This document shows positions 50,599 to 58,526 of a DNA stretch of 64,000 bases, in pieces. A model generated the notes under the pieces. That model did not search any database. It was not told the origin of the DNA and saw only the letters and a program-made list of their open reading frames with translations. The stretch covers positions 116,519-180,518 of the forward strand of contig JAIDHX010000039.1 in assembly GCA_029053015.1 (NCBI GenBank), in the 5' to 3' direction. Positions within the stretch are counted from its first letter, which is position 1, and each line of letters begins with the position of its first letter. Source of the DNA: Lachnospiraceae bacterium (GTDB lineage: Bacteria > Bacillota > Clostridia > Lachnospirales > Lachnospiraceae). The position numbers and the translations under genes are program-made.

Positions 50599-51222
50599 AT
50601 GGATATGAGTGGGTTCAAATGGACAAGGGAACCGCAAGACTGCAAAATTACAGACGAAAGAGTTGAAATTATTACAAAACAGAACACTGATTTATGGCAA
50701 AGAACGTACTATCATTTTCAAAATGACAATGCTCCGGTGTTTCAAATGGAAACAGAAGAGAAGTATTTCAGTTTTGTCGTGAAAACAGAATTTGCAGAGA
50801 GCAGCCATAGATTTGACCAATGCGGCATTGTGATGTATCTTGACAGTGAAAATTGGTTAAAAGCATCTGTTGAATATGAGAATGAAGATTATCAGCATTT
50901 GGGCAGCGTTGTGACAAACGGGGGATATTCTGACTGGGCGACCACGGTTATTGATGCTTCCGTAAAATGTATGTGGTATCGTTTTAGCCGGCGGGAAGAT
51001 GATTACTGTATCGAATGTTCCACAGATGGAATACATTTTAATCAGATGAGAATTTGCCATATGAGGAAAGGAGATGGGAAAATTCAATTCGGTATCTATG
51101 CCTGTTCGCCGGAGGAATCTTCTTTCAAAGCAATATTTACAGATATGCAAATGATGGAATGTCAGTGGCATGCCCACGACGGACAACAACCTGATGCAAA
51201 CTTTTTAGCTGGGAGAGATTAA
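50599..51222 (+). CDS. DUF1349 domain protein
   Basis: 207 residues forming a concanavalin-like beta sandwich: FKWTREPQDCKITDERVEII, CGIVMYLDSENWLKASVEYE near 74-93, DWATTVIDASVKCMWYRFSR near 113-132 and IQFGIYACSPEESSFKAIFT near 158-177. These segments are characteristic of DUF1349, which resembles carbohydrate-binding folds; no catalytic role is established. There is no signal peptide, so it is cytoplasmic. AGGAGG precedes the ATG. The NhaC gene starts 2 bases after its stop. Confidence 0.85.
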   Translation: MDMSGFKWTREPQDCKITDERVEIITKQNTDLWQRTYYHFQNDNAPVFQMETEEKYFSFVVKTEFAESSHRFDQCGIVMYLDSENWLKASVEYENEDYQHLGSVVTNGGYSDWATTVIDASVKCMWYRFSRREDDYCIECSTDGIHFNQMRICHMRKGDGKIQFGIYACSPEESSFKAIFTDMQMMECQWHAHDGQQPDANFLAGRD

Positions 51223-51224
51223 AT

Positions 51225-52730
51225 ATGAATCTGGAAATGATAGAGGCAGGATGGCTATCCCTTCTGCCTCCGTTGATTGCAATTACGCTGGCATTGATAA
51301 GCAAAGAGGTATATTCCTCTCTTTTTCTGGGGATTTTGGCAGGTATGTGCGTATACTGCTTCTCCACGGGAGGGGATATTTTACAGGCGGTCACGTATGT
51401 ATTTGATATGATTGCGACGAAAATTGGCGAAAACGGATATATGATTATTTTTCTGGTTCTTCTGGGTTCTCTGGTGGTCGTGGTGACCAGGTCGGGAGGT
51501 TCCAATGCCTATGGACAATGGGCGGGGAAACGGATTAAAAGCAAAGTCAGCGCCAAACTGGCAACTGCCCTGCTGGGGCTTTTGATTTTTGTGGACGATG
51601 GATTTAACTGTCTTACAGTGGGGACCGTTATGCGTCCGATTACAGATAAATGCAGGGTTTCAAGAGAAAAACTGGCGTACTTGCTGGATGCCACGGCGGC
51701 TCCTATCTGTATCATTGCACCGATTTCCAGTTGGGCGGTAGCGGTGGCATCGGAAGTGGAAGAGGCGGGCGGATTGAATGCGTTTATCCGGACAATTCCG
51801 TATAATCTGTATGCGATTCTGACGATTGTTATGGTATTTTTCCTGAGTGTGACGGATTTTGATTTTGGTCCCATGAAAAAAGCAGAGGAAATCCGGTATA
51901 CAGAAGATAAGAATGTAAGCGGGGAAGAAGCTGCGGCAAAAAAGGGCAGGGTGCCCGATCTGGTGGTGCCGATTCTGACTTTGATTATCTGTTCTATTTT
52001 GGGAATGGCTTATGTGGGCGGCTTTTTTGACGGACGTTCCTTTACGGAGGCCATCGGGGAGAATCCGACGGCAGGCCTTACCCTTGGCACCTTTGCGGCG
52101 CTGCTTATGGCGATGGCTTTGTACATACCGCGAAAGCTTATGAGCCTGCGGGAATTTATGACAGGCGTGATTGACGGCATCAAAACCATGATTCCTGCAC
52201 TGATGATTCTGATACTGGCATGGGCGCTTGGCGGCGTATGCCGGGAGATGATCGGAACCGGAGCGTTTGTCAGCAATTTTGTGACAACTGCCAATCTTTC
52301 GCTCAGTTTCCTGCCTGCCATTGTGTTTGCCGTGGCGTCATTTTTGTCCTTTTCCATGGGGACGGCATGGGGCACCTTTGGAATTCTGCTTCCCATTGTA
52401 TCCATGATTTGCGCAGGGGCTGGAGGCGCAGCCGTATTGATTCCTGCTTTGGGAGCCACCCTTGCAGGTTCCGTATACGGGGATCATTGTTCCCCTATTT
52501 CCGATACTACCATTTTGGCGTCCACCGGAGCGCAGTGTGATCATCTACGCCATGTGGAAACCCAGCTTCCTTATGCGACCTTAGTGGCTGTGGTATGCTT
52601 TGCCGGTTACCTGATAGCCGGATTTGTCCGTAATCCGTGGATTACCATAGCGGCCTCGGTTGTGCTGCTTTTCCTTGCATTTGGCGGGATTTTGTATATC
52701 GGACGGATAAAGGAGGCCGGTGTGCGATGA
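51225..52730 (+). CDS. NhaC-family Na+/H+ antiporter
   Basis: 501 residues, about twelve membrane helices. Family landmarks are LSLLPPLIAITLALISKEVY near 11-30, LLIFVDDGFNCLTVGTVMRP near 118-137 with membrane acidic residues, AAPICIIAPISSWAVAVASE near 157-176 and SVYGDHCSPISDTTILASTG near 418-437. It exchanges Na+ for H+, or a related pair such as malate/lactate in some members. The second MATE gene overlaps its stop by 4 bases (ATGA), so an ion-gradient antiporter and a gradient-driven pump are co-translated. Confidence 0.9.
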   Translation: MNLEMIEAGWLSLLPPLIAITLALISKEVYSSLFLGILAGMCVYCFSTGGDILQAVTYVFDMIATKIGENGYMIIFLVLLGSLVVVVTRSGGSNAYGQWAGKRIKSKVSAKLATALLGLLIFVDDGFNCLTVGTVMRPITDKCRVSREKLAYLLDATAAPICIIAPISSWAVAVASEVEEAGGLNAFIRTIPYNLYAILTIVMVFFLSVTDFDFGPMKKAEEIRYTEDKNVSGEEAAAKKGRVPDLVVPILTLIICSILGMAYVGGFFDGRSFTEAIGENPTAGLTLGTFAALLMAMALYIPRKLMSLREFMTGVIDGIKTMIPALMILILAWALGGVCREMIGTGAFVSNFVTTANLSLSFLPAIVFAVASFLSFSMGTAWGTFGILLPIVSMICAGAGGAAVLIPALGATLAGSVYGDHCSPISDTTILASTGAQCDHLRHVETQLPYATLVAVVCFAGYLIAGFVRNPWITIAASVVLLFLAFGGILYIGRIKEAGVR

Positions 52731-54082
52731 CGAAGGATATGACGCAGGGAAAGCCGATGAAGCTGATATTGAGCTTTGCCATTCCGCTGCTTTTCGGATA
52801 TTTGTTTCAGCAGTTTTACAATCTGATAGATACCCTGATTGTGGGGAGATACCTTGGCGTGAAGCCGTTGGCGGCAGTCGGCTCGACCGGCTCCATCAAT
52901 TTCCTGGTGATTGGTTTCTGCATGGGCATTTGTGTGGGATTTTCTATTCCGATAGCCCATAAATTCGGCGCGGGAGATTTTGTCGGTTTAAGGAAATTTG
53001 TGGCAAACAGCGTGTGGCTGGGAGTCGTGTTTTCAGCTGTTATGACTGTGCTTACGGTAGCGCTGTGCCGTGTCATTCTGAGGATGATGGCTACGCCTGC
53101 GGACATTATCGATGATGCGTACGCCTATATTGTGGTGATTTTTATCGGCATACCGACAGTGTTTTTGTACAACATCCTTTCCGGCATTATCAGGGCCCTG
53201 GGGGACAGCAAAACGCCGGTTGTTTTTCTGGTGCTTTCCTCACTGGTAAACATCGGCTTGGACCTTCTCTTTATCGTGTATTTTCAGATGGGAGTTGAGG
53301 GAGCGGCATGGGCAACTGTACTTTCACAGGGGCTTTCGGGTGTTTTATGTCTGGTATTTATCATAAAGAAATTTGAAATTTTGAGAATCAAAAAAGAAGA
53401 GTGGAAGCCGGAATTACATATGATGGGCAGTCTCTGCAGTATGGGAATCCCCATGGGGCTTCAGTATTCTATCACGGCAATCGGCAGCGTTATATTGCAG
53501 ACTGCGGTAAACGGGCTGGGCTCTCTGGCTGTTGCATCCGTTACGGCGGCAAACAAAATCGGCGCTTTTCTGGCATGTCCCTTTGACGCAATGGGCTCTA
53601 CCATGGCGACCTACGGCGGACAGAATGTGGGAGCCAAAAAGCTTCGGCGGGTGAAGGAAGGTATGTACGACTGTATCAAGTTGGGCGCCGTCTATGCGGT
53701 AATCGGATTTTTAATTGCATTTTTCTTTGGAGAGCCTCTCGGTAAGCTTTTCGTGGAAGCAGAGGAAGCTGAGGTAGTGGCGAAGATTGTAGAAAATGTG
53801 AGACTGTTTCTGGTGATTACCACAGCGTTTTATTTTCCGCTTGCCCTGGTAAATATTATCCGTTTTATGATACAGGGCATTGGCTTCCCTACCTTTGCCA
53901 TTCTGGCGGGCGTGTTGGAGATGGTTGCCCGTGCCCTGGCCGGTTTTGTGCTGGTGCCGTTTTTTGGTTTTCCGGCAGCGGCGCTGGGAAGCCCTATCGC
54001 ATGGATTTTTGCGGATGCCTTTCTGATTCCGGCATTTTTCTATGTCTATAAAAAGCTGCGGCTGCAGTTGGGGGAAGAGTAG
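52727..54082 (+). CDS. MATE-family efflux transporter 2
   Basis: 451 residues, two six-helix MATE halves: QFYNLIDTLIVGRYLGVKPL near 28-47, GIPTVFLYNILSGIIRALGD near 141-160, SMGIPMGLQYSITAIGSVIL near 236-255. The ATG follows AAAGGAGG and overlaps the NhaC stop (ATGA). Linkage to NhaC suggests that the Na+ gradient handled by NhaC supplies or balances this pump; that is inference from overlap only. It converges on the DegV gene, 9 bases downstream. Confidence 0.9.
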   Translation: MTKDMTQGKPMKLILSFAIPLLFGYLFQQFYNLIDTLIVGRYLGVKPLAAVGSTGSINFLVIGFCMGICVGFSIPIAHKFGAGDFVGLRKFVANSVWLGVVFSAVMTVLTVALCRVILRMMATPADIIDDAYAYIVVIFIGIPTVFLYNILSGIIRALGDSKTPVVFLVLSSLVNIGLDLLFIVYFQMGVEGAAWATVLSQGLSGVLCLVFIIKKFEILRIKKEEWKPELHMMGSLCSMGIPMGLQYSITAIGSVILQTAVNGLGSLAVASVTAANKIGAFLACPFDAMGSTMATYGGQNVGAKKLRRVKEGMYDCIKLGAVYAVIGFLIAFFFGEPLGKLFVEAEEAEVVAKIVENVRLFLVITTAFYFPLALVNIIRFMIQGIGFPTFAILAGVLEMVARALAGFVLVPFFGFPAAALGSPIAWIFADAFLIPAFFYVYKKLRLQLGEE

Positions 54083-54091
54083 CGCCGTGCT

Positions 54092-54958
54092 TTACTGCTC
54101 TTCCAGATAAAACAGCACGCCGAGTGTCCCGGGACCGCAATGGCTGGAAATAACGCCGCCCGCACGGGTGGTATAGATGGCCTCAAAATGGTTCAGACTT
54201 TTTAAGTACTCCTGCACGGCGTCGGTGATATCGTCGCTGCAGCCGGAGTGGGTAATAAACACACAGGATTTGTCCGCGTGAAGAAGCTGCGGTTCCAAAT
54301 CCTTGGCATATTTCAGAATCACGGATTTTAAGTTTCCCCTGTATTTTTTGGCCACGTTCATGGCGCCGTCCGTCACCACAATTTCCGGTTTTAATTTGAG
54401 GGTGTTGGCAAGCAGCGCCGTGACGGAGTTGCAGCGGCCGCCTCTTGCGAGGTAGGTTAAGGTATCTACCACAAAGCTGGCGCGCACATCTTTTCTGCGT
54501 GCTTCTACAAGCGAGACGATTTCTGCCGCGCTTTTTCCTTCTTCGGCAAGGCGGGCTGCATACAATACCTGAAGCCCGATACCGGTGGAGAGGTTCATGG
54601 AATCGATGACATGGATTCTGCCGGTGCATGAATCCTCGGCACTTTCTCCAATCATGCGGATGACATTGCAGGTAGTGCTCATCTGTGTGGAAATACCGAA
54701 AAAGATAATATCCTTTCCGGCCTCAAGATCGGGTTTTAAAATTTCTGTCGCTTTTTCAAAAGTAACCGCAGCCGTCTTCGGTGTGGTGCGGTTCTTGTCC
54801 GCCCATTCAAAAATTTTCTCCGGTGTGATTTCAATTTTGTCGTAATAGCTTTCTTCACCCATGATAATGCATAGGGGAATAATGCTGATATCGTACTTTT
54901 CAATTAGTTTCTGAGACAAATCGCAGGTGCTGTCTGCGACGATTTTAATGTTGTTCAT
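54092..54958 (-). CDS. DegV-family fatty-acid-binding protein
   Basis: 288 residues of the DegV fold: KIVADSTCDLSQKLIEKYDI near 4-23, SQMSTTCNVIRMIGES near 95 and MNLSTGIGLQVLYAARLAEE near 119-138, with RGGRC near 169. DegV/FakB proteins bind a fatty acid and present it to the FakA kinase for phosphorylation. No fakA gene is in the window. The start is 28 bases from the second palindromic element, which could affect its leader. Confidence 0.93.
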   Translation of the reverse strand: MNNIKIVADSTCDLSQKLIEKYDISIIPLCIIMGEESYYDKIEITPEKIFEWADKNRTTPKTAAVTFEKATEILKPDLEAGKDIIFFGISTQMSTTCNVIRMIGESAEDSCTGRIHVIDSMNLSTGIGLQVLYAARLAEEGKSAAEIVSLVEARRKDVRASFVVDTLTYLARGGRCNSVTALLANTLKLKPEIVVTDGAMNVAKKYRGNLKSVILKYAKDLEPQLLHADKSCVFITHSGCSDDITDAVQEYLKSLNHFEAIYTTRAGGVISSHCGPGTLGVLFYLEEQ

Positions 54959-54986
54959 GTGTTTTCCTTTCTGTGCCCGAACTTGT

Positions 54987-55216
54987 ATGGGTGGTTGCGA
55001 AACTCAGAAATAATGCCATTGTCATTGTGCACATGGTATATTCCAACGCAGACGCGCTTTCGCTCCAAGCTTACCGTAGCGGTACGTAAGCTGCCAAAAC
55101 ACGGCAGCAAGTCATGCGGGCATGACTTTGGTACCGACGGCAAGCAAGGGTCTGCTTATGGAATATACCATGTGCGCAATTCGAATCTGGCAAATGTGTG
55201 TTTCGCAATTACCCAT
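54987..55216. repeat. Palindromic intergenic element, copy 2
   Basis: 230 bp with outer arms ATGGGTGGTTGCGAAA and TTTCGCAATTACCCAT and an inner 21-bp arm pair at 55025-55045 and 55159-55179 that is perfect except for one T/G wobble. The core shares with copy 1 (4528-4732) the blocks CAGACGCGCTTTCGCTCC and ACCGACGG-AAGCAAGGGTCT. A copy-specific nested hairpin (AAGTCATGC / GCATGACTT, 55109-55128) enlarges the centre. Inner-arm differences between copies are compensated. Confidence 0.88.
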
Positions 55217-55264
55217 CGGCATTGCAGGCAGTATGACGGCGGCAAGCCGGGTTTTATAAGAATA

Positions 55265-55290
55265 GGTCTTCTGCGGTGAGGCAGAAGACC
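55265..55290 (-). terminator. Terminator of the secreted repeat-protein gene
   Basis: GGTCTTCTGC and GCAGAAGACC form a perfect 10-bp stem with a 6-base loop. On the minus strand TATTCTTATA follows. It lies 18 bases beyond the stop codon. Confidence 0.7.
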
Positions 55291-55307
55291 CATTGTAGTT
55301 GTTGCTT

Positions 55308-56273
55308 TTACTGAAGAACTCCGTTTACATACCTGTCTACGCGTATAAAAACATCGTCGCGGGAATAGATTGTTTCCGTGTAAGAGTTGGTAGCGCCATC
55401 GTAGTTTGTAACCTCTGAAAATTGGAGCAGGCTGTTGTTTGCGTCATAAAACTCTCTCCGAATCAAAGCACCGTTCTCATAAATGCAAGTGATATGTCCT
55501 CCGGAGGGGTTATTACCGCCAGTAGTAGTGTTGCTGCCGGTAGTAGTGTTGCTGCCTGTAGTGGTGTTGCCGCCGGTAGTAGTGCCGCTGCCAGTAGTAG
55601 TGTTGCTGCCTGTTGTGCTGACGCGGACACCGTTTACATATTTATCTACGCGTACCAAAACATTGCTGCTGGAATAGACTGTTTCCGTGTAAGAGTTGGC
55701 AGCGCCATTGTAGTCTGTAACCACTGAAAATTGGAACAGGCGGTTGTTTGCGTCATAAAACTCTCTCCGAACCAAGACGCCATTGTTATAAATGCAAGTG
55801 ATGTGTTCTCCCGCGGGATTACCAACATCTACAGGGGCGCCGGCAGCGGTTTCGCGTTGTGCTTCTGCAAGGTCTGCGTAGACGCCTGCAGTGCCTGCTG
55901 TACGGTTTTCTGCAATACCGAAGGTCACGTAATGGTTTACGACTGCGGAAATGTCGTCGCCAAAGGCTTCTTTAATGTCGCTGTAGGCTTCTGCGTAAGC
56001 AAGAGGGTTGAAGAGGACGCCCATCGTCCTTCCTTCGTACATGCCTGCAGTCAGATAGTGCATGATATACGCATTTGTATCATCACCGAAAGCCGCATCC
56101 AAATCGGGGTATGCAGCCCGGTAGGCATCCACATTAAGAATCAGGTCTGCCGTCCCGTTTTCCTTCAGTGCCTTTACATAGCCGGCATCTATCCCTGCTG
56201 CAGATGCAGGCAGAACTGAGCCGATCAGTACAAGCGCCGCAGTACTTGCTGCCAGTGTTTTCTTTACGTTCAT
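55308..56273 (-). CDS. Secreted protein with duplicated modules and a Thr/Gly linker
   Basis: 321 residues. A signal peptide (about 1-26, ending SVLPASAA) is followed by two copies of a roughly 40-residue helical repeat (YRAAYPDLDAAFGDD...HYLTAGMYEGR and YAEAYSDIKEAFGDD...HYVTFGIAENR) known from clostridial surface proteins. Two copies of a 60-residue beta-rich module (HITCIYNNGVLVRREFYDAN and HITCIYENGALIRREFYDAN) then flank a Thr/Ser/Gly linker of TTGSN units. No LPxTG-like signal is visible, so it may be released or bound by the helical repeats. The ATG at 56273 is preferred over a TTG four codons upstream. Function unknown. Confidence 0.78.
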   Translation of the reverse strand: MNVKKTLAASTAALVLIGSVLPASAAGIDAGYVKALKENGTADLILNVDAYRAAYPDLDAAFGDDTNAYIMHYLTAGMYEGRTMGVLFNPLAYAEAYSDIKEAFGDDISAVVNHYVTFGIAENRTAGTAGVYADLAEAQRETAAGAPVDVGNPAGEHITCIYNNGVLVRREFYDANNRLFQFSVVTDYNGAANSYTETVYSSSNVLVRVDKYVNGVRVSTTGSNTTTGSGTTTGGNTTTGSNTTTGSNTTTGGNNPSGGHITCIYENGALIRREFYDANNSLLQFSEVTNYDGATNSYTETIYSRDDVFIRVDRYVNGVLQ

Positions 56274-56382
56274 ATTGATACCCAATCCTTTCTTTTCGTA
56301 GTTTACCTTGATTATATAAGGTGTGGATTTCTTTTGTCAACCGTATCTTTGCGTGCCTGGCGGAAATCGTAAAAAAATGGGG

Positions 56383-56411
56383 GTTACACAGCGTCTTTTT
56401 TTCGTTATAAT
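56383..56411 (+). promoter_or_regulatory. Predicted promoter of the GH31 gene
   Basis: GTTACA, 17 bases, TATAAT (56406-56411). The -10 box is perfect, the -35 weak. Confidence 0.45.
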
Positions 56412-56434
56412 AGACAAAAAGAAGGAGGAGTAAA

Positions 56435-58501
56435 ATGATGGTCAGACAGGAAGGAAACCGACTGGTGATAGAGGAAGGTGTTTCACAGGTTTGGATTGAG
56501 TGCTGGGGTGAGGATTCCCTGCGTGTGCGGATGACGGCGGAGCCTGTGATGGATGGAAATGAGTGGGCGCTGTGTGAGCCGGTAAAGGCGGTGACACCCG
56601 TGATTGTTTTTGAGGAAATTGACACGACAGACCCATGGTATAAAGGTGAGGAGTGGGCCAAATACCACCAGAAGGGGACGGTTGCGACGCTTACAAACGG
56701 AAAGATAACGGCGCGCGTAAGTCCGGAAGGGTGGATAAGCTTTTTGAATGATAAGGGAGAAATTCTGACGGAGGAATACTGGCGTAACCGTAACCGTATC
56801 AACCGTTACTGTGTGCCTCTGCGGGTGGATGCCAGAGAGTTAAAGCCCATAAAGGGCAGCAGCGATTATGAGCTGACGGCGCGGTTTGAGGCGTATGATG
56901 ATGAAAAAATATTCGGTATGGGGCAGTATCAGGAAAAGCATCTGAACAAAAAAGGTGCAGTTCTGGAACTGGCGCATCGGAATTCACAGGCGAGCGTGCC
57001 TTTCTTTGTGTCAAACAGGGGGTATGGATTTTTCTGGAACAATCCTGCAATCGGGACGGCAAGTTTTGGCATGAACAAGACTGAGTGGTATGCAAAAAGT
57101 ACCAAGAAACTGGATTACTTTATCACGGCGGGTGATACGCCGGCGGATATTGAGCGCAATTACAGCGCGGCAGTAGGGCGTACCCCCATGATGCCGGAGT
57201 TTGGTCTGGGTTACTGGCAGTGCAAGCTGCGCTACCGCAATCAGGAGGAGCTTCTTGCCGTTGCAAGAGAGCACAAGCGCAGAGGGCTTCCCATGGACGC
57301 CATTGTGGTAGATTTTTTCCACTGGACCATGCAGGGCGAGTTCAAATTTGAACCCCGCGACTGGCCGGATCCGGAAGCGATGGTAAAGGAGCTGAAGGAG
57401 CTTGGCATTGAGACGGTGGTTTCTGTATGGCCGACGATTGACGAGCGGAGCGAAAACTTTGGCGAGATGAACAGCAAAGGCTATCTGGTGCGTGCGGACA
57501 GGGGCAATGCCAACCATATGACATGGATGGGAAATACTGTATTTTACGATGCAACCCACCCCGGCGCACAGAAATTTGTTTGGGAAAAGTGTAAGGAAAA
57601 TTATTACAAAAAGGGTATTCGTATCTTCTGGCTTGACGAGGCGGAGCCGGAATACGGTCCTTATGACTTTGATAACTACCGTTATTATATGGGGACGGCG
57701 CTTCAGTGTACCAATATTTATCCACTTATGTATGCAAAGGGCTTTTTCGACGGGCTGAAAGCGGAGGGCGAGAAAGAAATCCTTTTCTTAGTGCGCTGTG
57801 CGTGGGCCGGAAGCCAGAAGTATGGCGTGCTGACATGGTCCGGCGACATTCATTCTTCCTTCAGGGCTATGCGCGAACAGCTTCAGGCAGGACTGAATAT
57901 GGGGATGGCGGGTATTCCGTGGTGGACATCCGATATCGGCGGTTTTGTGGGCGGCGATATCAGCGACCCGTATTTCAAGGAGCTTTTGGTCAGGTGGTTT
58001 GCGTGGGGTGCGTTCTGTCCCGTATTCCGTATGCACGGGGAGCGTTCTCCGTGGTACGAGCGGGAGCAGGAGTTTATCAATAATGTGCGCCAGCTTACTT
58101 CGGGACAGGACAATGAAGTCTGGAGCTTTGGCGAGGACAATTATGAAATATTAAAGAAGTATCTGTTTGTGAGGGAAAGACTGCGTCCTTACATCAGAGA
58201 ATGTATGAAGCAGGCAAGCGAGACGGGTGCGCCCGTTATGCGCCCCATGTTCTTTGATTTCCCGGAAGATAAAATCTGCTGGGAGACAGAGGATGAGTAT
58301 ATGTTTGGACCTGATCTTTTGATAGCACCCGTTATGGAAATAGGGATGCGGGAGAGAAGTGTATATCTGCCTGCCGGCCTGTCATGGACAGAAGCGGCGA
58401 CGGGAAAGCAGTATGCGGGTGGTGAAAGAATCACGGTGGAAGCGCCGCTCGATATCCTTCCCGTATTTGTACGGGAAGGAAAGCATATCGAAGTTTACTG
58501 A
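56435..58501 (+). CDS. Family 31 glycoside hydrolase (alpha-glucosidase/alpha-xylosidase type)
   Basis: 688 residues. The GH31 barrel shows PEFGLGYWQCKLRYRNQEEL near 251-270, FFHWTMQGEFKFEPRDWPDP near 291-310, the catalytic nucleophile D401 in IFWLDEAEPEYG, the acid/base D471 in LTWSGDIHSSF, and GIPWWTSDIGGF near 491. Cytoplasmic by absence of a signal peptide. The WLDEAEPE form occurs in alpha-xylosidases and related enzymes; the specificity is not fixed. GGAGGAG precedes the ATG. It converges on the large glycosyltransferase gene. Confidence 0.92.
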   Translation: MMVRQEGNRLVIEEGVSQVWIECWGEDSLRVRMTAEPVMDGNEWALCEPVKAVTPVIVFEEIDTTDPWYKGEEWAKYHQKGTVATLTNGKITARVSPEGWISFLNDKGEILTEEYWRNRNRINRYCVPLRVDARELKPIKGSSDYELTARFEAYDDEKIFGMGQYQEKHLNKKGAVLELAHRNSQASVPFFVSNRGYGFFWNNPAIGTASFGMNKTEWYAKSTKKLDYFITAGDTPADIERNYSAAVGRTPMMPEFGLGYWQCKLRYRNQEELLAVAREHKRRGLPMDAIVVDFFHWTMQGEFKFEPRDWPDPEAMVKELKELGIETVVSVWPTIDERSENFGEMNSKGYLVRADRGNANHMTWMGNTVFYDATHPGAQKFVWEKCKENYYKKGIRIFWLDEAEPEYGPYDFDNYRYYMGTALQCTNIYPLMYAKGFFDGLKAEGEKEILFLVRCAWAGSQKYGVLTWSGDIHSSFRAMREQLQAGLNMGMAGIPWWTSDIGGFVGGDISDPYFKELLVRWFAWGAFCPVFRMHGERSPWYEREQEFINNVRQLTSGQDNEVWSFGEDNYEILKKYLFVRERLRPYIRECMKQASETGAPVMRPMFFDFPEDKICWETEDEYMFGPDLLIAPVMEIGMRERSVYLPAGLSWTEAATGKQYAGGERITVEAPLDILPVFVREGKHIEVY

Positions 58502-58526
58502 GCGCTGCCGGATAAACCGGCGCACA

